In this document: in pieces, positions 17,443-28,650 of the stretch
Layout: every line of letters begins with the position of its first letter
Position numbering within the stretch: the stretch's first letter is position 1
Source: Rosa chinensis
Taxonomy: Eukaryota; Streptophyta; Magnoliopsida; Rosales; Rosaceae
Assembly (NCBI RefSeq): GCF_002994745.2
Contig: NC_037092.1
Coordinates: 74,558,324 to 74,622,323 of the forward strand
Direction: 5' to 3'
DNA: 64,000 nt
The notes under the pieces: model-generated
Told to the model about the DNA's origin: nothing
Databases searched by the model: none
What the model saw: the letters and a program-made list of their open reading frames with translations, nothing else
Position numbers and translations under genes: made by a program

Positions 17443-17929
17443 TCTCCCCACAATCACCAAACCCCTTGGGAGGGTTTCAATTTCTCTCATTCTTTCTTTC
17501 AATTTTCAAGCTTTTCCGCCGGTCTAGGGTTTCTGATATCAAGAACCGGCAAGTAGGGACGGAACCAGAAATTAGATTTGAGGTGGGCTAAATTTACCTT
17601 ATGCTGGCAAGAAAAATTATTTTAAAAAATTTTGCAAAGTCTACTTTGTTTTGATGGAATATCTTAATTGCATAACACTTACTAAAATATCATCCAGAAA
17701 ATGCATTTTGTTACTCAAATCTAACAATAGAAAATTGAAACAATTGAAAGTTAAATATTTAATGTTAATACAAATTCAACAACTTATGTTGTGCTCTTCA
17801 ATTAAATGAAGCATAAAACTCATCGATAATCGAAATTGAATCAATAATATATGTTTGATTTGATTTGATATTTTTTTTAGGAGTGCTATAACTTGGTATA
17901 TATATAATTATTAATGTTGAGGTGGGTTG
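17443..17929. other. Unassigned sequence before the truncated retroelement
   Basis: The first 120 bp are CT-rich and resemble a plant 5' leader; the rest is AT-rich. GAGGTGGG occurs at 17580 and again at 17919, bracketing about 340 bp, which might mark a small insertion, but no inverted ends were found. No gene is supported. Confidence 0.4.
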
Positions 17930-18355
17930 TCGCACACCTCAGTCCACCCTTGTGTCCATGTCTGCCGGCAAGAATGGATCCACTTTCGCAAGAAGTTGAT
18001 GATTACATCCTCGGCCTCCCCGTGTCCACACAAACTCTCAAATTTACTGGCGACCGCAGTCACCTGAGGCGGAGCCTGCTTTGCCTTCTTCTACTGGCGG
18101 GCCCCGATGGTCTCCGCATCAACAACCTCGTCCACCTCATCACCGTCGTTCTGCTGCCGCTTCCTCTGCAATACCTCCCGTGTAGTACCAGCGGCGACAA
18201 ACCTTGTTGTCATCTGCGGTTCTAACCCCGCAATGGTAGCTTGTGCCTTCGTGGGCACCGCCCTCTCTTGCTGGGACCCGTGCTAATTGGCGGGCACCTT
18301 TTCTTTCGGCTGCACAGAGGTAATCGAAGCCTGACTCCCTCCTGCAACACTATGA

Positions 18356-19745
18356 TCACCGCCAAACGACTGGCAGGCTGTCGGCGCCGAGATGAGAGTG
18401 GTGAGGCATCGGCAGCACCAATGTCTGTGGATTCACCATCGTCTGCTGGGCTGCCAACCCGGCGGTGTACATGCTCTCAAGAAAATTGTTTATCTCGGCA
18501 CGGTCCATCGCTTTGGCGAAAGCATCGCGACTCGCTTTGTTACCCGACGAAAAGTCTACAAAAGACAACAGGTTAGCCTGATACAAAACCAAAATTACGG
18601 CAGGGATCAGCGGAAGTCACTTACCAAGGGAGTATGTCAACTGTTGATCGACCAACAATTCCCAACCGGTGAGAAGCCGAAGGTCAAGCAGGTTGCGGTT
18701 CTGCCAACAGCCTCTAATCCTCGCCACACTGCACTCTTCCTCGCACGTCAGATTGTAACACAATCTTGCTATAAAAACAACGAAATAAGAGTGAGAACAA
18801 GGTACAACGACATCTCATACAAACAAGGCTAGCAACTAGATATGGCGGAGCCTAGCGACAATCTCGGATAGGTTGGAACTCCGACTTAATCCTGAATGTC
18901 GGCTCCCCAACATTCTCCCCCGCCTGATATTCCCATCCAGCGGTAGCATCACAGAAGGTCCCCCGCCAGGGAGACATGGAATCCTTCAAATTCTCGATTA
19001 GCTTGGGCGCCCCCTGGCAAGGACTTAAATTCACCTGCCCGCTGCAGTCTTGGCGCTTCACATATACCAACTCGTAGAAATGTAGCACCTCTGCCACGGT
19101 TGGACCCTCGCAACCGGATAAGCTCCATAGTGAGTTAAGCGCTATGAGTAACCGCCACATATTAGGGCATACTTTCCCAAAAGCGATACCAAACTCGCAA
19201 ACTAGGATTTGTATATTTGGCAGGAGGGGAAACGTCACCCCTAGGAGGAAGATCGCCTCATACACGGCAACATACCCTACTGGCAGAATATAGGCCTTCT
19301 CACCAGCATTTGGCGGACGCAACTTCACCACTCCGGGCAAGCGGAACACCCGCTTCAGAAGGTTGACGGCTGCCACAGTCATTGACCCTCCCGCCTCTTC
19401 AACAGCGGTGCCATCACTTAGGACCCAAGCGGACTCTATCTCTCCACCGCCATACTCTCCCCCGTCAGCAGAACCACTAGCGGCACTATTGCTCCCTAAC
19501 CGCTCTTCACGCCTATTGCGGGCGGCAGCTTCCTCCCCCACCCTAGAGCTCTCTGTACGACCGACATGACCCATTGATACCTCCCAGGGTATTGTCTATA
19601 GCGGCTCGAGATCTAGCGGTTCGGACAGTGAGGTTCCTGCATGGGCAGACAGACGCAACGAGTCAATAAACACCCTATCTGCCACATTGAACAACACGTC
19701 AGACCCGGAATCCTCACTGCTCGAGACCACTACTATGCTAGCCAT
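18356..19745 (-). pseudogene. Antisense retroelement ORF, putative gypsy-type transposon domain
   Basis: On the minus strand an ATG at 19745 opens a frame that meets a TAG at 19598-19596 and continues in the same frame from the ATG at 19574 to 18852. The first 49 codons are acidic/Ser-rich. The main 240-codon part contains an LPGVVKL start, a GYVAVYEAIFLLGVTFPL segment and PNMWRLLIALNSLW. This hydrophobic pattern with the late PN-W-RLLIAL motif resembles the 'putative gypsy type transposon' family (Pfam PF04195), recognised from memory. A later exon (about 18356-18560, encoding MDRAEINNFLESMYTAGLAA) appears to follow an intron with donor GGTAAGTGAC (complement near 18615-18625) and acceptor TTTTGTAG (complement near 18558-18565). 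The function of this protein family is unknown. The in-frame stop and missing body indicate a decayed copy. Confidence 0.6.
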
Positions 19746-20535
19746 CACAAACCCTAAAACCCAAACCAGTCAGTTCACACAAGATCTAAGCTATCCCTAC
19801 GTCAATTTTCATCCAAGAACATCAACAACACCAATATATACCTAGAAATCTCAGAGAGGCCAAAACAAGAACAAAACGCATCCACACTCAGACCCAAATT
19901 CGACCATCTAGCAAGGCAAGAAACCCCAATCCTCTGTCAAATACCTAAAACCCACCCCAAAACACAATTCAAGACCCTTAGATACACCAGGGAACGACAA
20001 AAACCACTTTGAAATAGCAAAACCAGAAACAGACAAACAAAGAAGATCCAATGAAACAGGGAAGAGATTCAAAATACCAACCTTAAAGATGGAAACTCTA
20101 GCGTGCTTGAAGGTGCTCGTCTTCACTTCAAGAGGCCTTCGCTCTTCAACGATCGATAACTTCACGAAAACATAGGATCTCCTCCTCGGATCTCAAAGCA
20201 AAGCTTGACAACGACGATATCAGTTCAAAGTGCGAAGTGTCAAACTACTCAGTTTCCCTCTCTTTTATGTCAACATCAAACCAATCTAGGCAGTCCGCTG
20301 AAAAACGACATCGCACCACTTCTGTACACGTGCCCCACGAACGCACTTACTCCCCGAATTAACCGAGGCGACACCTCGGTTACAAAGTCAATAATTACTC
20401 GCATTAATGGCGAAAAGACGGGCGTGCTGAAGAGATGTTATCTTGCACGCTTACCCAATCTGTGACCAGCATGTGTCTGGCATCGTTAAACGAAGCGTCT
20501 ACCTGAAGTAACCAAGGAAGAAGGAGACTACCAAT

Positions 20536-21375
20536 CGTCGGAGTCTCCGCTAAACGCAATACCACTAGCGGAACTCCCTTTTCTTCTTGCAAGCGAGTCT
20601 CTGCTAAGCGCAACGCTACTAGCGGAACTCCCTTTCCTTCTTGCAAGCGAGAGTCTCTGCTAAACGCAACACCTCTAGCGGAACTCCATTTTCTTCTTGC
20701 AAGCAAGAGTCTCCGCTAAACACAACACTGCTAGCGGAACTCCCTTTTCTTCTTGCAAGCGAGTCTCCGCTAAGCGCAACTCCGCTAGCAGAACTCCTCT
20801 CTTTTTTGCTTACAAGCGAGTTTCCGTTAAGCACAACTCCGCTAGCGGAACTCCTTTTTTTGCTTGCAAGCACCTCTAGCGGAACTCCCTTTTCTTCTTG
20901 CAAGCGAGTCTCTGCTAAGCGACACTCCGCTAACGGAACTCCTCCCTTTTCTGCTTACAAAAGAGTTTCCGCTAAGCGCAACTCCCCTAGAGGAACTCCC
21001 TTTTCTTCTTGCAAGCGAGTCTCCGCTAAGCGCAACTCCTCTAGCGGAACTCCTCTAGCGGAACTCCCTTTCCTTCTTGCAAGCAAGAGTCTCTGCTAAA
21101 CTCAACACCGCCAGCGGAACTCCCTTTTCTTCTTGCAAGTGAGAGTCTCCGCTAAACGCAACACCGCTAGCGGAACTTCATTTTCTTCTTGCAATCAAGT
21201 CTTCACTAAGCGCAACTCCGCTAGCGGAACTCCTCCCTTTTATGCTTGCAAGCGAGTTACCACTAAGCGCAACTCCGTTACAGGAACTCCCTTTTCTTCT
21301 TGCAAGCGAGAGTCTCCACTAAGCGCAACTCCGCCAGCGAAACTTCTCCCTCCTGCAAGCAAGACAGTCTGCTGA
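20536..21375 (+). repeat. Minisatellite, roughly 55-57 bp unit, about 14 copies
   Basis: Copies consist of a CTAGCGGAACTCC segment, a TTTTCTTCTTGCAAGCGAG segment and a TCTCCGCTAAGCGCAAC segment. They vary by small indels and substitutions, and some are partial (for example around 20870). Each unit carries short mutually complementary motifs (CTAGCGG and CCGCTAAG), so the transcript could fold. ORFs of 60-152 codons through the array, in several frames and both strands, are a consequence of the near-multiple-of-3 period and are not taken as genes. Confidence 0.9.
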
Positions 21376-21866
21376 ACGGCAACCAGCTGGGTCCCCACGA
21401 CGCTTCTTGCCGCTTAATATCAACGGAGGAAATTTCACCAAAGGAGATTCCTGAGATAACACCTCATTCTGAAGACGATTGCCACGCGGCGTCACAGAAG
21501 TGATGGTCCTCCGGGACAAGGGGACACGTCAACAGTCTTCGATGACTCTGATCAGGCACGTTGACCCCCGCCACTTGGGTATCAAAGATTGGGCTCGCTA
21601 CCCAACACCCTCTGCTCAACGCAGCTCCCCTTAACAAACAATACACCTGCTAAACGGAGGTCTATCTTAGCCGGGGAGTGGGGGACTCCCTGGGGGGCCT
21701 AGCAGGAGCCCACTCGAAAGGGTATAAAGCATTTGCTCAGTAAGTCCATGGTTGACAACGCACTTACGCTAATTATGCTTTTGCAAGTCTAGCGGAAGTA
21801 ACGCTTCGAATTGCTAGGCAACTCCCTAACCAAGATTGCCCTCCTTGACTGGGGACTTGGGGGACT
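21376..21866 (+). other. Retroelement 3' untranslated region and polypurine tract
   Basis: GC-richer sequence with G-rich blocks at 21674-21700 and 21850-21866, the latter directly abutting the LTR start and serving as the probable polypurine tract. A GGGTATAAAGC TATA-like motif lies at 21720-21730. No ORF of interest is present. Confidence 0.5.
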
Positions 21867-22639
21867 TGTACTTACATAGGCATTTGCAAGCATAATTAAC
21901 TATAATGAGCCACGCTTACGCCACCGCCAGTGGTACCAAAACCCGCACTACACCACAAAGTTAATCAGACGACAGTTCCTGAACTGTCGTCTGAGTGAAA
22001 AATGTGTTGTTGTCTAGTAGCGTGTGGTCTGATTGATTTCGTTCAGACAACAGTTCAAAACTATTGTCTGTGTTGCACTCAGACGACATATATAAGCTCA
22101 TAACTGTCGCCTGAAAATTACCAAACTATTTTGATTTGGATAAACTATTGTCTATTAGACATTCAGACAACAGTTCGTTTAATGATTGTTGAGAAACATT
22201 ATATTACCCCAACATTTTAAAGAAAACTATGTTGTGCATAATGAATCTCAGACCATACTATTGAGATACCTCTGTTGTCTGAAATGAATCTCCAACAACA
22301 TTGCGTCATTTCTCAGTTATGTGAGATGCATTAACAATAACAGTTTCAAAATGAAATATGTCATCTCACTGAACACTCAGACGACACATTTTATTGTTTT
22401 TAGTTGTACTTTATGAACCTCATTCAACAGTTTATTGTTATATATGATGAGTGAAATGAATCTCAACCAACATTGATTTTGTTATATATGTTGTGTGAAT
22501 ATAAGCTCAAACAACATGAGTTTTGTTATATCTGTTGTGTGAGTGGATATTCAGACAACATGAATTATTTGCTGCTTTAAGTATGTGTTGTCTGAGTGAA
22601 TCTCAAACAATAGAAACGACCTATATTCGTTGTCTGAAT

Positions 22640-25580
22640 TAGCTTTGCACAATTGGTTGCAAATATGGAATTTCATGTCCAAAACATATTCAAAATACCA
22701 CATTGTCATAGATTACTGCCATTTGTTTCATACATTTCCATATCCAACACGTTTACAAAAGTATAAATTCATGTCCAGATCAATTCAGCAATCCCAAGTT
22801 ACCAAAATAAGTCCCTGAACCCAAGTACTAACCAGCAAGATGCAATACTACTTACATATATGTTTTAACAACAAATTTTGCCCACTCTGTTCTGACTGCA
22901 TCAATATGGTGCTGCGTATATGCTGCCTCCCTCTTTTTTCACACTGTAACAAATTGGTTTGCACTTAGTATTCAGAAAACTATCCAATAATCCATGACTA
23001 TATATAAACTGATTGAAAACATGAAAAATAGTATAAAACAATGCAATCTAGCAACCACAATTTCAATAAGCATATTTTCAGAGAGCAATATCATATGACA
23101 ATACTTCAATGGAGATAACAATGATTGGATTATATACTTCTAATTGGCTTCCAACTTTCATGGTTAAACTGACATCAAATACTATTTCAGATAAAGCTAT
23201 AAGAACAAAGTGTAATGATCATAAGCAAGGAAAAGAGTAGCTAGTTAAATGCAGAAGCATCTGTGGAGCTTAGGAAACAACTATGCCTACATCAAGCAAC
23301 TTCACCATGCAATGTTACTACAGTGACAATTATCATTTCAACAGTTGTGTATTTGATACAAGTGTACAACCACGCACTTTCAATATCATTACCATTTCTT
23401 TTGTACATATTAATGCATACGAATCAACCCTATAAGACTTCAGAGTACATAATCAATCCTATGAGAAATAATTGTCTTATCCATGATTGGCTAGTTCCAT
23501 CGAGCAAATCAGTAAATGAAAACGAGAACAAGATAATTATTGTCAGTTTGGATACAAAAAGTGGAAACAAAGTGCTGGGGCCAGTTTGGATACAAGATTG
23601 CTCGTCTTACAATTTAATGCCAAAACTTATATAACATAAAATTATATACATAGCAGTTACCTGAATCGGGTAGATCCATTTGGGTACCCCGAATTTTGAA
23701 GCCTAAAAAACATGATGACAAAGTAAGTATTTTCTTTCCTCCCTGTGTATTTGTGTATTCACTACAAATAACCAGACAAGGAAATACTACGATGCTCATA
23801 GCAATCACAGGGAAAAGTTTTCTGCCTGACCTTATCATAAGTCATCATTCAATGCCAAAGTGAGTAAGGATGGGATACCATATGGATTTTTCTGAAATGG
23901 AAAGATAGATAGATAAGATAGAGGAGAACATAAATAGAACATATATGATTAGTCATCTAAATTCTGAATGAGATCTAAAACTACAGGATACCACTACCTT
24001 GATAGCCTTCTATAAGGTATCCTTGATACTTGCTGCTTAGTAAGGAATATGAATCTGGATCAGCCACAGATTGTAGATGGTTCCAGTCTAGCATTGAGAA
24101 TAAACCATTCTAAAAACTTACATTGAAAGTTAGAACACTGACTTCGTTGTATCAAATCATCTTCCTCAGCCATTTCAACCAAAGACAAAGCAAAGCTCTT
24201 CTGTCATTTAACAGTAACCCTTTTCTCAAAAGGCAACTAGAAACATTATTGATTAGTACATGAATAGTGTACTCTTATAAGGCATGATAAGAGTACCCAT
24301 TCTTTTCTAATTATGAACAGCTCATTCCACCTGGATCATCATTGAAGGAAAACCTAAGTCAGATATATACATAACGGTTGTTCACACCCTTCCATACACG
24401 CACAAAAGAAAGTGCAGAACGGACACTGCAAATGTCATTGTAATATATATCTTGACTAATCTGGACTATGTTTAGTAATGATGATTTGACTAAACTAATT
24501 AATCATGCACACCAGTAACTTTCAAAATCCCAATCAATGAAACAGATGGATTAATCTAATTATACGTACCTAGCTAGGATCATATATTGAATAGATCTAG
24601 CAATTTGGTTTACCTTCTTTTCTTCTTATTTTGGTTTTCCAAAATTGCTTGTACATGCGATTCAAATAAAAACCAATCAGAATCAAATTCTTATTTGTTT
24701 AAATAGCAAGAGCAACAACTAATTAGTTCTAACTGCAAATATAAAACAATTTCAACTCATAATGTTCAAAACCACTAAGTTTTACAATAACCAAAACCCC
24801 TCCGAGAGAGGTGAAATACAAGCTGAGAAAAAACTAACAGAAAAAGCAAAACAAGGCTGTAGTAGGATGTATGGGTGACCATAGCAATTATGACACCCAC
24901 ATATGCTAGCACTAGCCATAAGAAACAAGCCAAGAGAATGAAAAACTACACCAGCATCACAAGTCCACCATATAATTAAAAAACTATCGGTGACTATGCA
25001 TCAATATGTAAAAGGAGCCACCATCACCATGCTTCATAATGAAACCAATGAGCCCTTGCAACATTATATCAAAGTGCTACCAAACATTGCATTATGAGAG
25101 ACAGAGCAGTACAACACTTGAATATCACCGTCTTGTAGCTCAATTAAACCAAAGAGTGCTTATCAGTCTCACATAAAAAGACTTCTAACTTGACATTTTT
25201 GAAGAACTGAAGTAGAATTAAGCCATTGGTGAAAAGTTGATGCCATGTTAATTATTCAACAACCTATAATTGCAGCCCATCCTACTTGAATTGATAATTG
25301 ACACACTTAGGTTAGTTTAAATCATGGCCTTTAGATACCCACGTATTACAATTATGCCCCATCATTACAATTATGAAACTGTATTATAGAACTAAAGAAA
25401 ATAAATTCAAGATAAAATCTGAAAATTATCCATCATGATCTTCAATTTTCAATTCCAGGTCCCAATTTATGCATCAAACCACACAAAGTTAAAATCTTTC
25501 TAACTACCCACATCTCAGAATTAACTCAAATAGAGACTGGAATGCTCAAAATCAAATAAACAAACGCACGATTAGATTAG
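22640..25580. other. Interior of the CACTA element without recognisable genes
   Basis: About 2.9 kb of AT-rich sequence. The longest frame (23263-23634, +, 123 codons) has no recognisable motif. It could include intron or UTR pieces of captured host genes, but nothing can be named. Confidence 0.6.
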
Positions 25581-25600
25581 AACAGCACCAAGTATCATAC

Positions 25601-25862
25601 CTGCCCACAGTAATGTCTGGAGTTTACATCAACTCCATTCTCCAAAAGCAATGAAATAATCTGAATCAAAGCCAAAAAAGAACCCAAATCAGAAAAACCA
25701 AACGGTCCATCAATTTCAAATGGGAAGCAAACCCAGAAAAAGAAAAAAAGAAAACCCAAAACGACCTCGTTGTGCCCTTTAGCTCCAGCAAAATGGAAAG
25801 GAGAGTTAAGCCCACCAAATTGCACTTAATCGTATCCTCGTCTCCAGAAGCAATGGACAAAA
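25601..25862 (-). pseudogene. Captured ankyrin-repeat exons, XBAT33/34-like E3 ligase fragment
   Basis: On the minus strand a 97-bp exon (25862-25766) includes [18 protein letters not shown], then an intron with donor GAG|GTCGTT and acceptor GATTCAG, then a 60-bp exon (25660-25601) encoding [20 protein letters not shown] followed by donor GTATGA. The joined text is an ankyrin repeat and matches the second repeat region of plant XBAT33/XBAT34-type RING ligases as I remember them. The exon/intron order is kept, so genomic DNA rather than mRNA was captured. Upstream of FGGLN the exon seems to have lost part of the coding sequence and shifted frame ([12 protein letters not shown] is in another frame). 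Only about 40 residues of a roughly 500-aa protein remain, so it cannot encode a ligase. Confidence 0.7.
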
Positions 25863-27004
25863 CTGCAATTAGGTTTTCAATAACAATCAAAATCGCGAAA
25901 CCCAATTGGAAATTTCAGAAATTGGATAATTAAAGCGTTGAAATTGGACCTTGATTTGCACCTTTGCCAGCTTTCTCGAACTCCAGTTGCTCCTATTTCA
26001 CACTAGTGTCTTCTCTCTGCTTTAATCGTTGCCTGAGTAGGCCTGCAATTAGTTTGCCGATCTCTTCCTTCTTCGTTTCTCTTCTTACTTCTACAAATTA
26101 TATGCTGGGCCTTGTTGTATCAGAGCTTGAAGTAAGAAAAACCCGCTGAGAGTGACAGCGAAGTTGAGAGGCTCGATGAGGTTGAGAGGGTGAGGGGGAT
26201 TAAGGGTGAGAGCGATGGTGAGGGTGATTGAGGGTGAGCGCGATACTGAGTCAGAGGGAGGCTAAGAGCAATTTGGGAGGGAGAGTGACCTAAATTTTTA
26301 GCTAAGGGACGAAACACGGGTTTGTCACAAAGGCCGCTAGGTTTTGAGTGGGAAAAAAATAAATATAAATTAATTTTTGTTTGTTTTTTTTTTTTTCCGT
26401 TTTTCAAACAACATATATCCTTATTGGTGTTGTCTGAAATTTCTCAAATTTACTAAAGGATCATGTGTTGGATGAGTAGAGGTGAGACGACAGGTTTAAG
26501 AAATCTGTCGTCTGACTAACTCAGACGACAGCAAAAACTCATATGTCGTCTGATGGCTGTCGTGTGATTAAGTTATTCTAGTAGTGCCGCCAAAGGGATG
26601 ACCTACGGGAACACAGTCAAGCAGGCTACCACCTGAGCCCCGGCGTACCCCTATATCACCGCGCCAAGATAGCATTAGAAGCTCTAGAAGCTGGGAACTG
26701 AAGCATATCAGTCCCACATCGAAAACATGGAGAAGATCAGCTCCCTCCTCACCCATAAAAGATTCTCTCCTCTCTCCTCATTAATTATGCATTTACTACT
26801 TACCTACTGTTACTTTGTCAACATAAATACATCGACTAACTTAGACATCAGAGAAGAGAAGACCGCCCAACACGGTCTTCCTCTGACGCCCTCTGTATTT
26901 TACTTGACAGGTAAACGGAAGCTCTGAATATCGCAGGTAGCGGTCCGCCCATCGGATCAATGTTAACTTAGGTTCAGCTACCGCTGAACTTTTAGAAATT
27001 AACA

Positions 27005-28140
27005 GGTTTGGTTCCTACTAGGTTTGCAGTGAATGTTCTTATTGGACAGTTGTGTTTCTTGAGTGCGAAAGAAGCATCTGTTGCAAAATTAAGAGTGAAA
27101 AACGTTCGTAGGCCCTTTAAGAATGTGCATGAAAAGAGCGATGCTATCCAGCCTACACTTGGAGTTTTTTGGGGAGTTTATAAATTAGGCTGTTGTGAAT
27201 GTTCTTATTGGAGAGTTGTGTTTATTGATGCGAAAGAAGCAGCTGTTGCTAAAGTAAAAAGAATCTTCGCTTTGTTATGACTTATGAGATTTAGATCAAT
27301 TACGTAATTGTTTACAATATTTTTGAAATCATTTTTCATGTAGTATTATATATGTGCAGCCTATCAACGGTTTAAGGGATCTTTATTATTTACTCGAACG
27401 TTTTTCTTAGGTATAAACTCTGGAATCCCTACCTTAGAGCTGTTATATATGGAGTGTGACATGAAAGCAGTCAGCGAAGGTAATAAGAGCAAAGCTGAAG
27501 TTTTGGAAACTTGCTTGCAGCAAATGAAAGCCTGCTTCCTTGATATAATCTTGTAGTTTGCCTTTTCATGTCTTGATTTCTTTCTTACTCATATTGCACT
27601 TTGACACACAGGCACAACTATCACACTTTAGTACACACCCTAAGAGTCAATCTATACCCCTCTTCATTTTTTTTTTTATCTAATTCTTTTGATCTGAATT
27701 GATTATAAACTGTTTGTAATACCTCATTCGGTTAAATTTATCATAGTTTGCAGTTCCTTGCGAGGGGGAATTATGGAAATTAACTTGAAAGAACAGAAAA
27801 ATGAGGGTTGATGTAAATGTTAATAACAACATCCTACATGGTTTTGTATACTTAACAAACTGTAGTGGAAATAAATAGTTTGAGTACCCATAGCTAGCAT
27901 TCCTGCTACCAAGTCTGTTTTGTGCTCTCCAGAAACCAATTCATTTAACCATTAAATTAATCTGCAATAATTTCCACGGAAAGAACTTATTAAAGTTTCT
28001 CAACAACTTACAATGTTGTCTCACCGTATTATTACTCACCGTATTATAACAACTTACAACAAGCTGAATAATTTCCACATTATGACTCACTGTATGTCTT
28101 CACCCTTAGTAACAGTACTGCCACGACGCGTTTCAAAACG
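27005..28140. other. Intergenic with a 50-bp direct repeat
   Basis: GTGAATGTTCTTATTGGA...GCGAAAGAAGC occurs at about 27030-27083 and again at 27195-27248 with about 90 percent identity, so a 165-bp unit is partly duplicated. A 90-codon ORF (27008-27280) spans both but is not recognised. The rest is AT-rich. Confidence 0.6.
27416..27557 (+). pseudogene. Possible DNA topoisomerase 3-alpha-like fragment
   Basis: A frame from 27420 to a TAG at 27555-27557 reads ...[17 protein letters not shown] followed by [17 protein letters not shown]. This resembles the segment after the catalytic core of plant topoisomerase III alpha, where a Lys-rich linker precedes the zinc fingers. There is no start, no other exon that I recognise nearby, and a stop interrupts directly after FLDIIL. 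The identification is from memory and weak. Confidence 0.3.
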
Positions 28141-28151
28141 AGAATCCATCG

Positions 28152-28332
28152 AAATTGTAGAGGATGAATTTTAGGACATTTTCAAAGCAAGAGATCATGA
28201 ATTCATCTAGCTTTCTATTTTTTATGATTTTTTCCATTTTGAACTTTGGAAAATCATAAAAAATAGAAAACTCGATGAAATTATGAGAGATTGCTTCCAA
28301 AATGTTCCAAAAATCATTCTCTACAAGTTCCC
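28152..28332. repeat. Long near-perfect inverted repeat (about 80-bp arms, about 20-bp loop)
   Basis: The left arm (about 28152-28230) includes GCTTTCTATTTTTTATGATT and the right arm (about 28250-28332) includes AATCATAAAAAATAGAAAAC. Pairing continues outward through TCATGAATTCATC/GATGAAATTATGAGAG, GGACATTTTCAAAGC/GCTTCCAAAATGTTCC and GTAGAGGATGA/TCATTCTCTAC, with scattered mismatches. It could be a foldback MITE or a hairpin precursor of small RNAs. No target duplication was identified. Confidence 0.75.
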
Positions 28333-28650
28333 ATCATTGCATTAGCCTTCGCTAGGAAGCCTCTGTCAGCCATGGCATTGCCGGCAAGGCCAAGTAGAGT
28401 CCGAAATGATTGTCAAGTGCCGATGAGGTCGAGCAAAACATAGTGTGTGAGAGACTGGCCTCCGAAAAAACACCAAGTGTGGGAGATTAGCCTCGCCAGG
28501 CTGAAGGAAGAAAAAACGAAAGGATGGAAGGGGTAGGGACGAATCGAAGTAACGAGCAACGTGCCAACATGTACGACGGCACGCCGGCTTGAGGTTTGGC
28601 CTACGGGCAGTGCCATGACAGTCATTAAGAAGAGAGATCAGGGAAGGATT

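Larger units (their letters stand above)
21946..26586. mobile_element. Non-autonomous CACTA (En/Spm) transposon, 4641 bp, TSD CCG
   Basis: The left terminus is CACTACACCACAAAG and the right terminus ends ATTCTAGTAGTG, i.e. CACTACTAGAAT on the other strand. The element is flanked by CCG at 21943-21945 and 26587-26589, the 3-bp duplication typical of the superfamily. Both subterminal regions are packed with TCAGACGACAG-type motifs in direct and inverted orientation (21966-22640 and 26400-26570), the expected transposase-binding repeats. No transposase ORF is present. The interior 22640-25580 is AT-rich with no recognisable coding sequence, and 25601-25862 holds captured ankyrin-repeat exons. 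The insertion disrupts an older LTR, giving a clear relative age. Confidence 0.9.
17930..27004 (+). mobile_element. 5'-truncated Tat/Ogre-like LTR retroelement, 3' LTR split by a CACTA insertion
   Basis: Reading on the + strand the fragment holds an antisense gene remnant (18356-19745, -), a minisatellite (about 20536-21375), a purine-rich tract ending GGGGACTTGGGGGACT (to 21866) and an LTR starting TGTACTTACATAGG at 21867. The LTR is interrupted at 21945 and resumes at 26590, ending ATTAACA at 27004. Gag, pol and the 5' LTR are missing, so the left boundary is only approximate. Antisense ORFs and tandem repeats between pol and the 3' LTR are known from the Tat lineage of Ty3/gypsy (Grande, RIRE2, Ogre); assignment to that lineage is inferred from layout alone, since no reverse transcriptase remains. 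Confidence 0.6.
21867..27004 (+). repeat. 3' LTR of the truncated retroelement, in two pieces (21867-21945 and 26590-27004)
   Basis: Without the inserted CACTA element the LTR is about 494 bp, starting TGTACTTACA and ending TTAACA. The right piece has a CCCATAAAAGATTC TATA-like box (26752-26765) followed by a CT-rich leader, and a downstream GGTAGCGGTCCGCC region that echoes the AGCGG motif of the minisatellite. With the 5' LTR absent the ends are inferred from TG...CA and the adjoining purine tract. Confidence 0.6.

Noticed and set aside
18241..18832. Plus-strand ORFs of 111-146 codons
   Set aside because: Opposite to the better-supported minus-strand antisense gene, without recognisable domains.
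20536..21375. Possible CRISPR-like array
   Set aside because: Repeats are contiguous with no unique spacers, in a plant nuclear retroelement.
20404..21519. Several 60-152 codon ORFs on both strands
   Set aside because: They arise from the tandem repeat unit and encode only repeated Ser/Arg/Leu strings.
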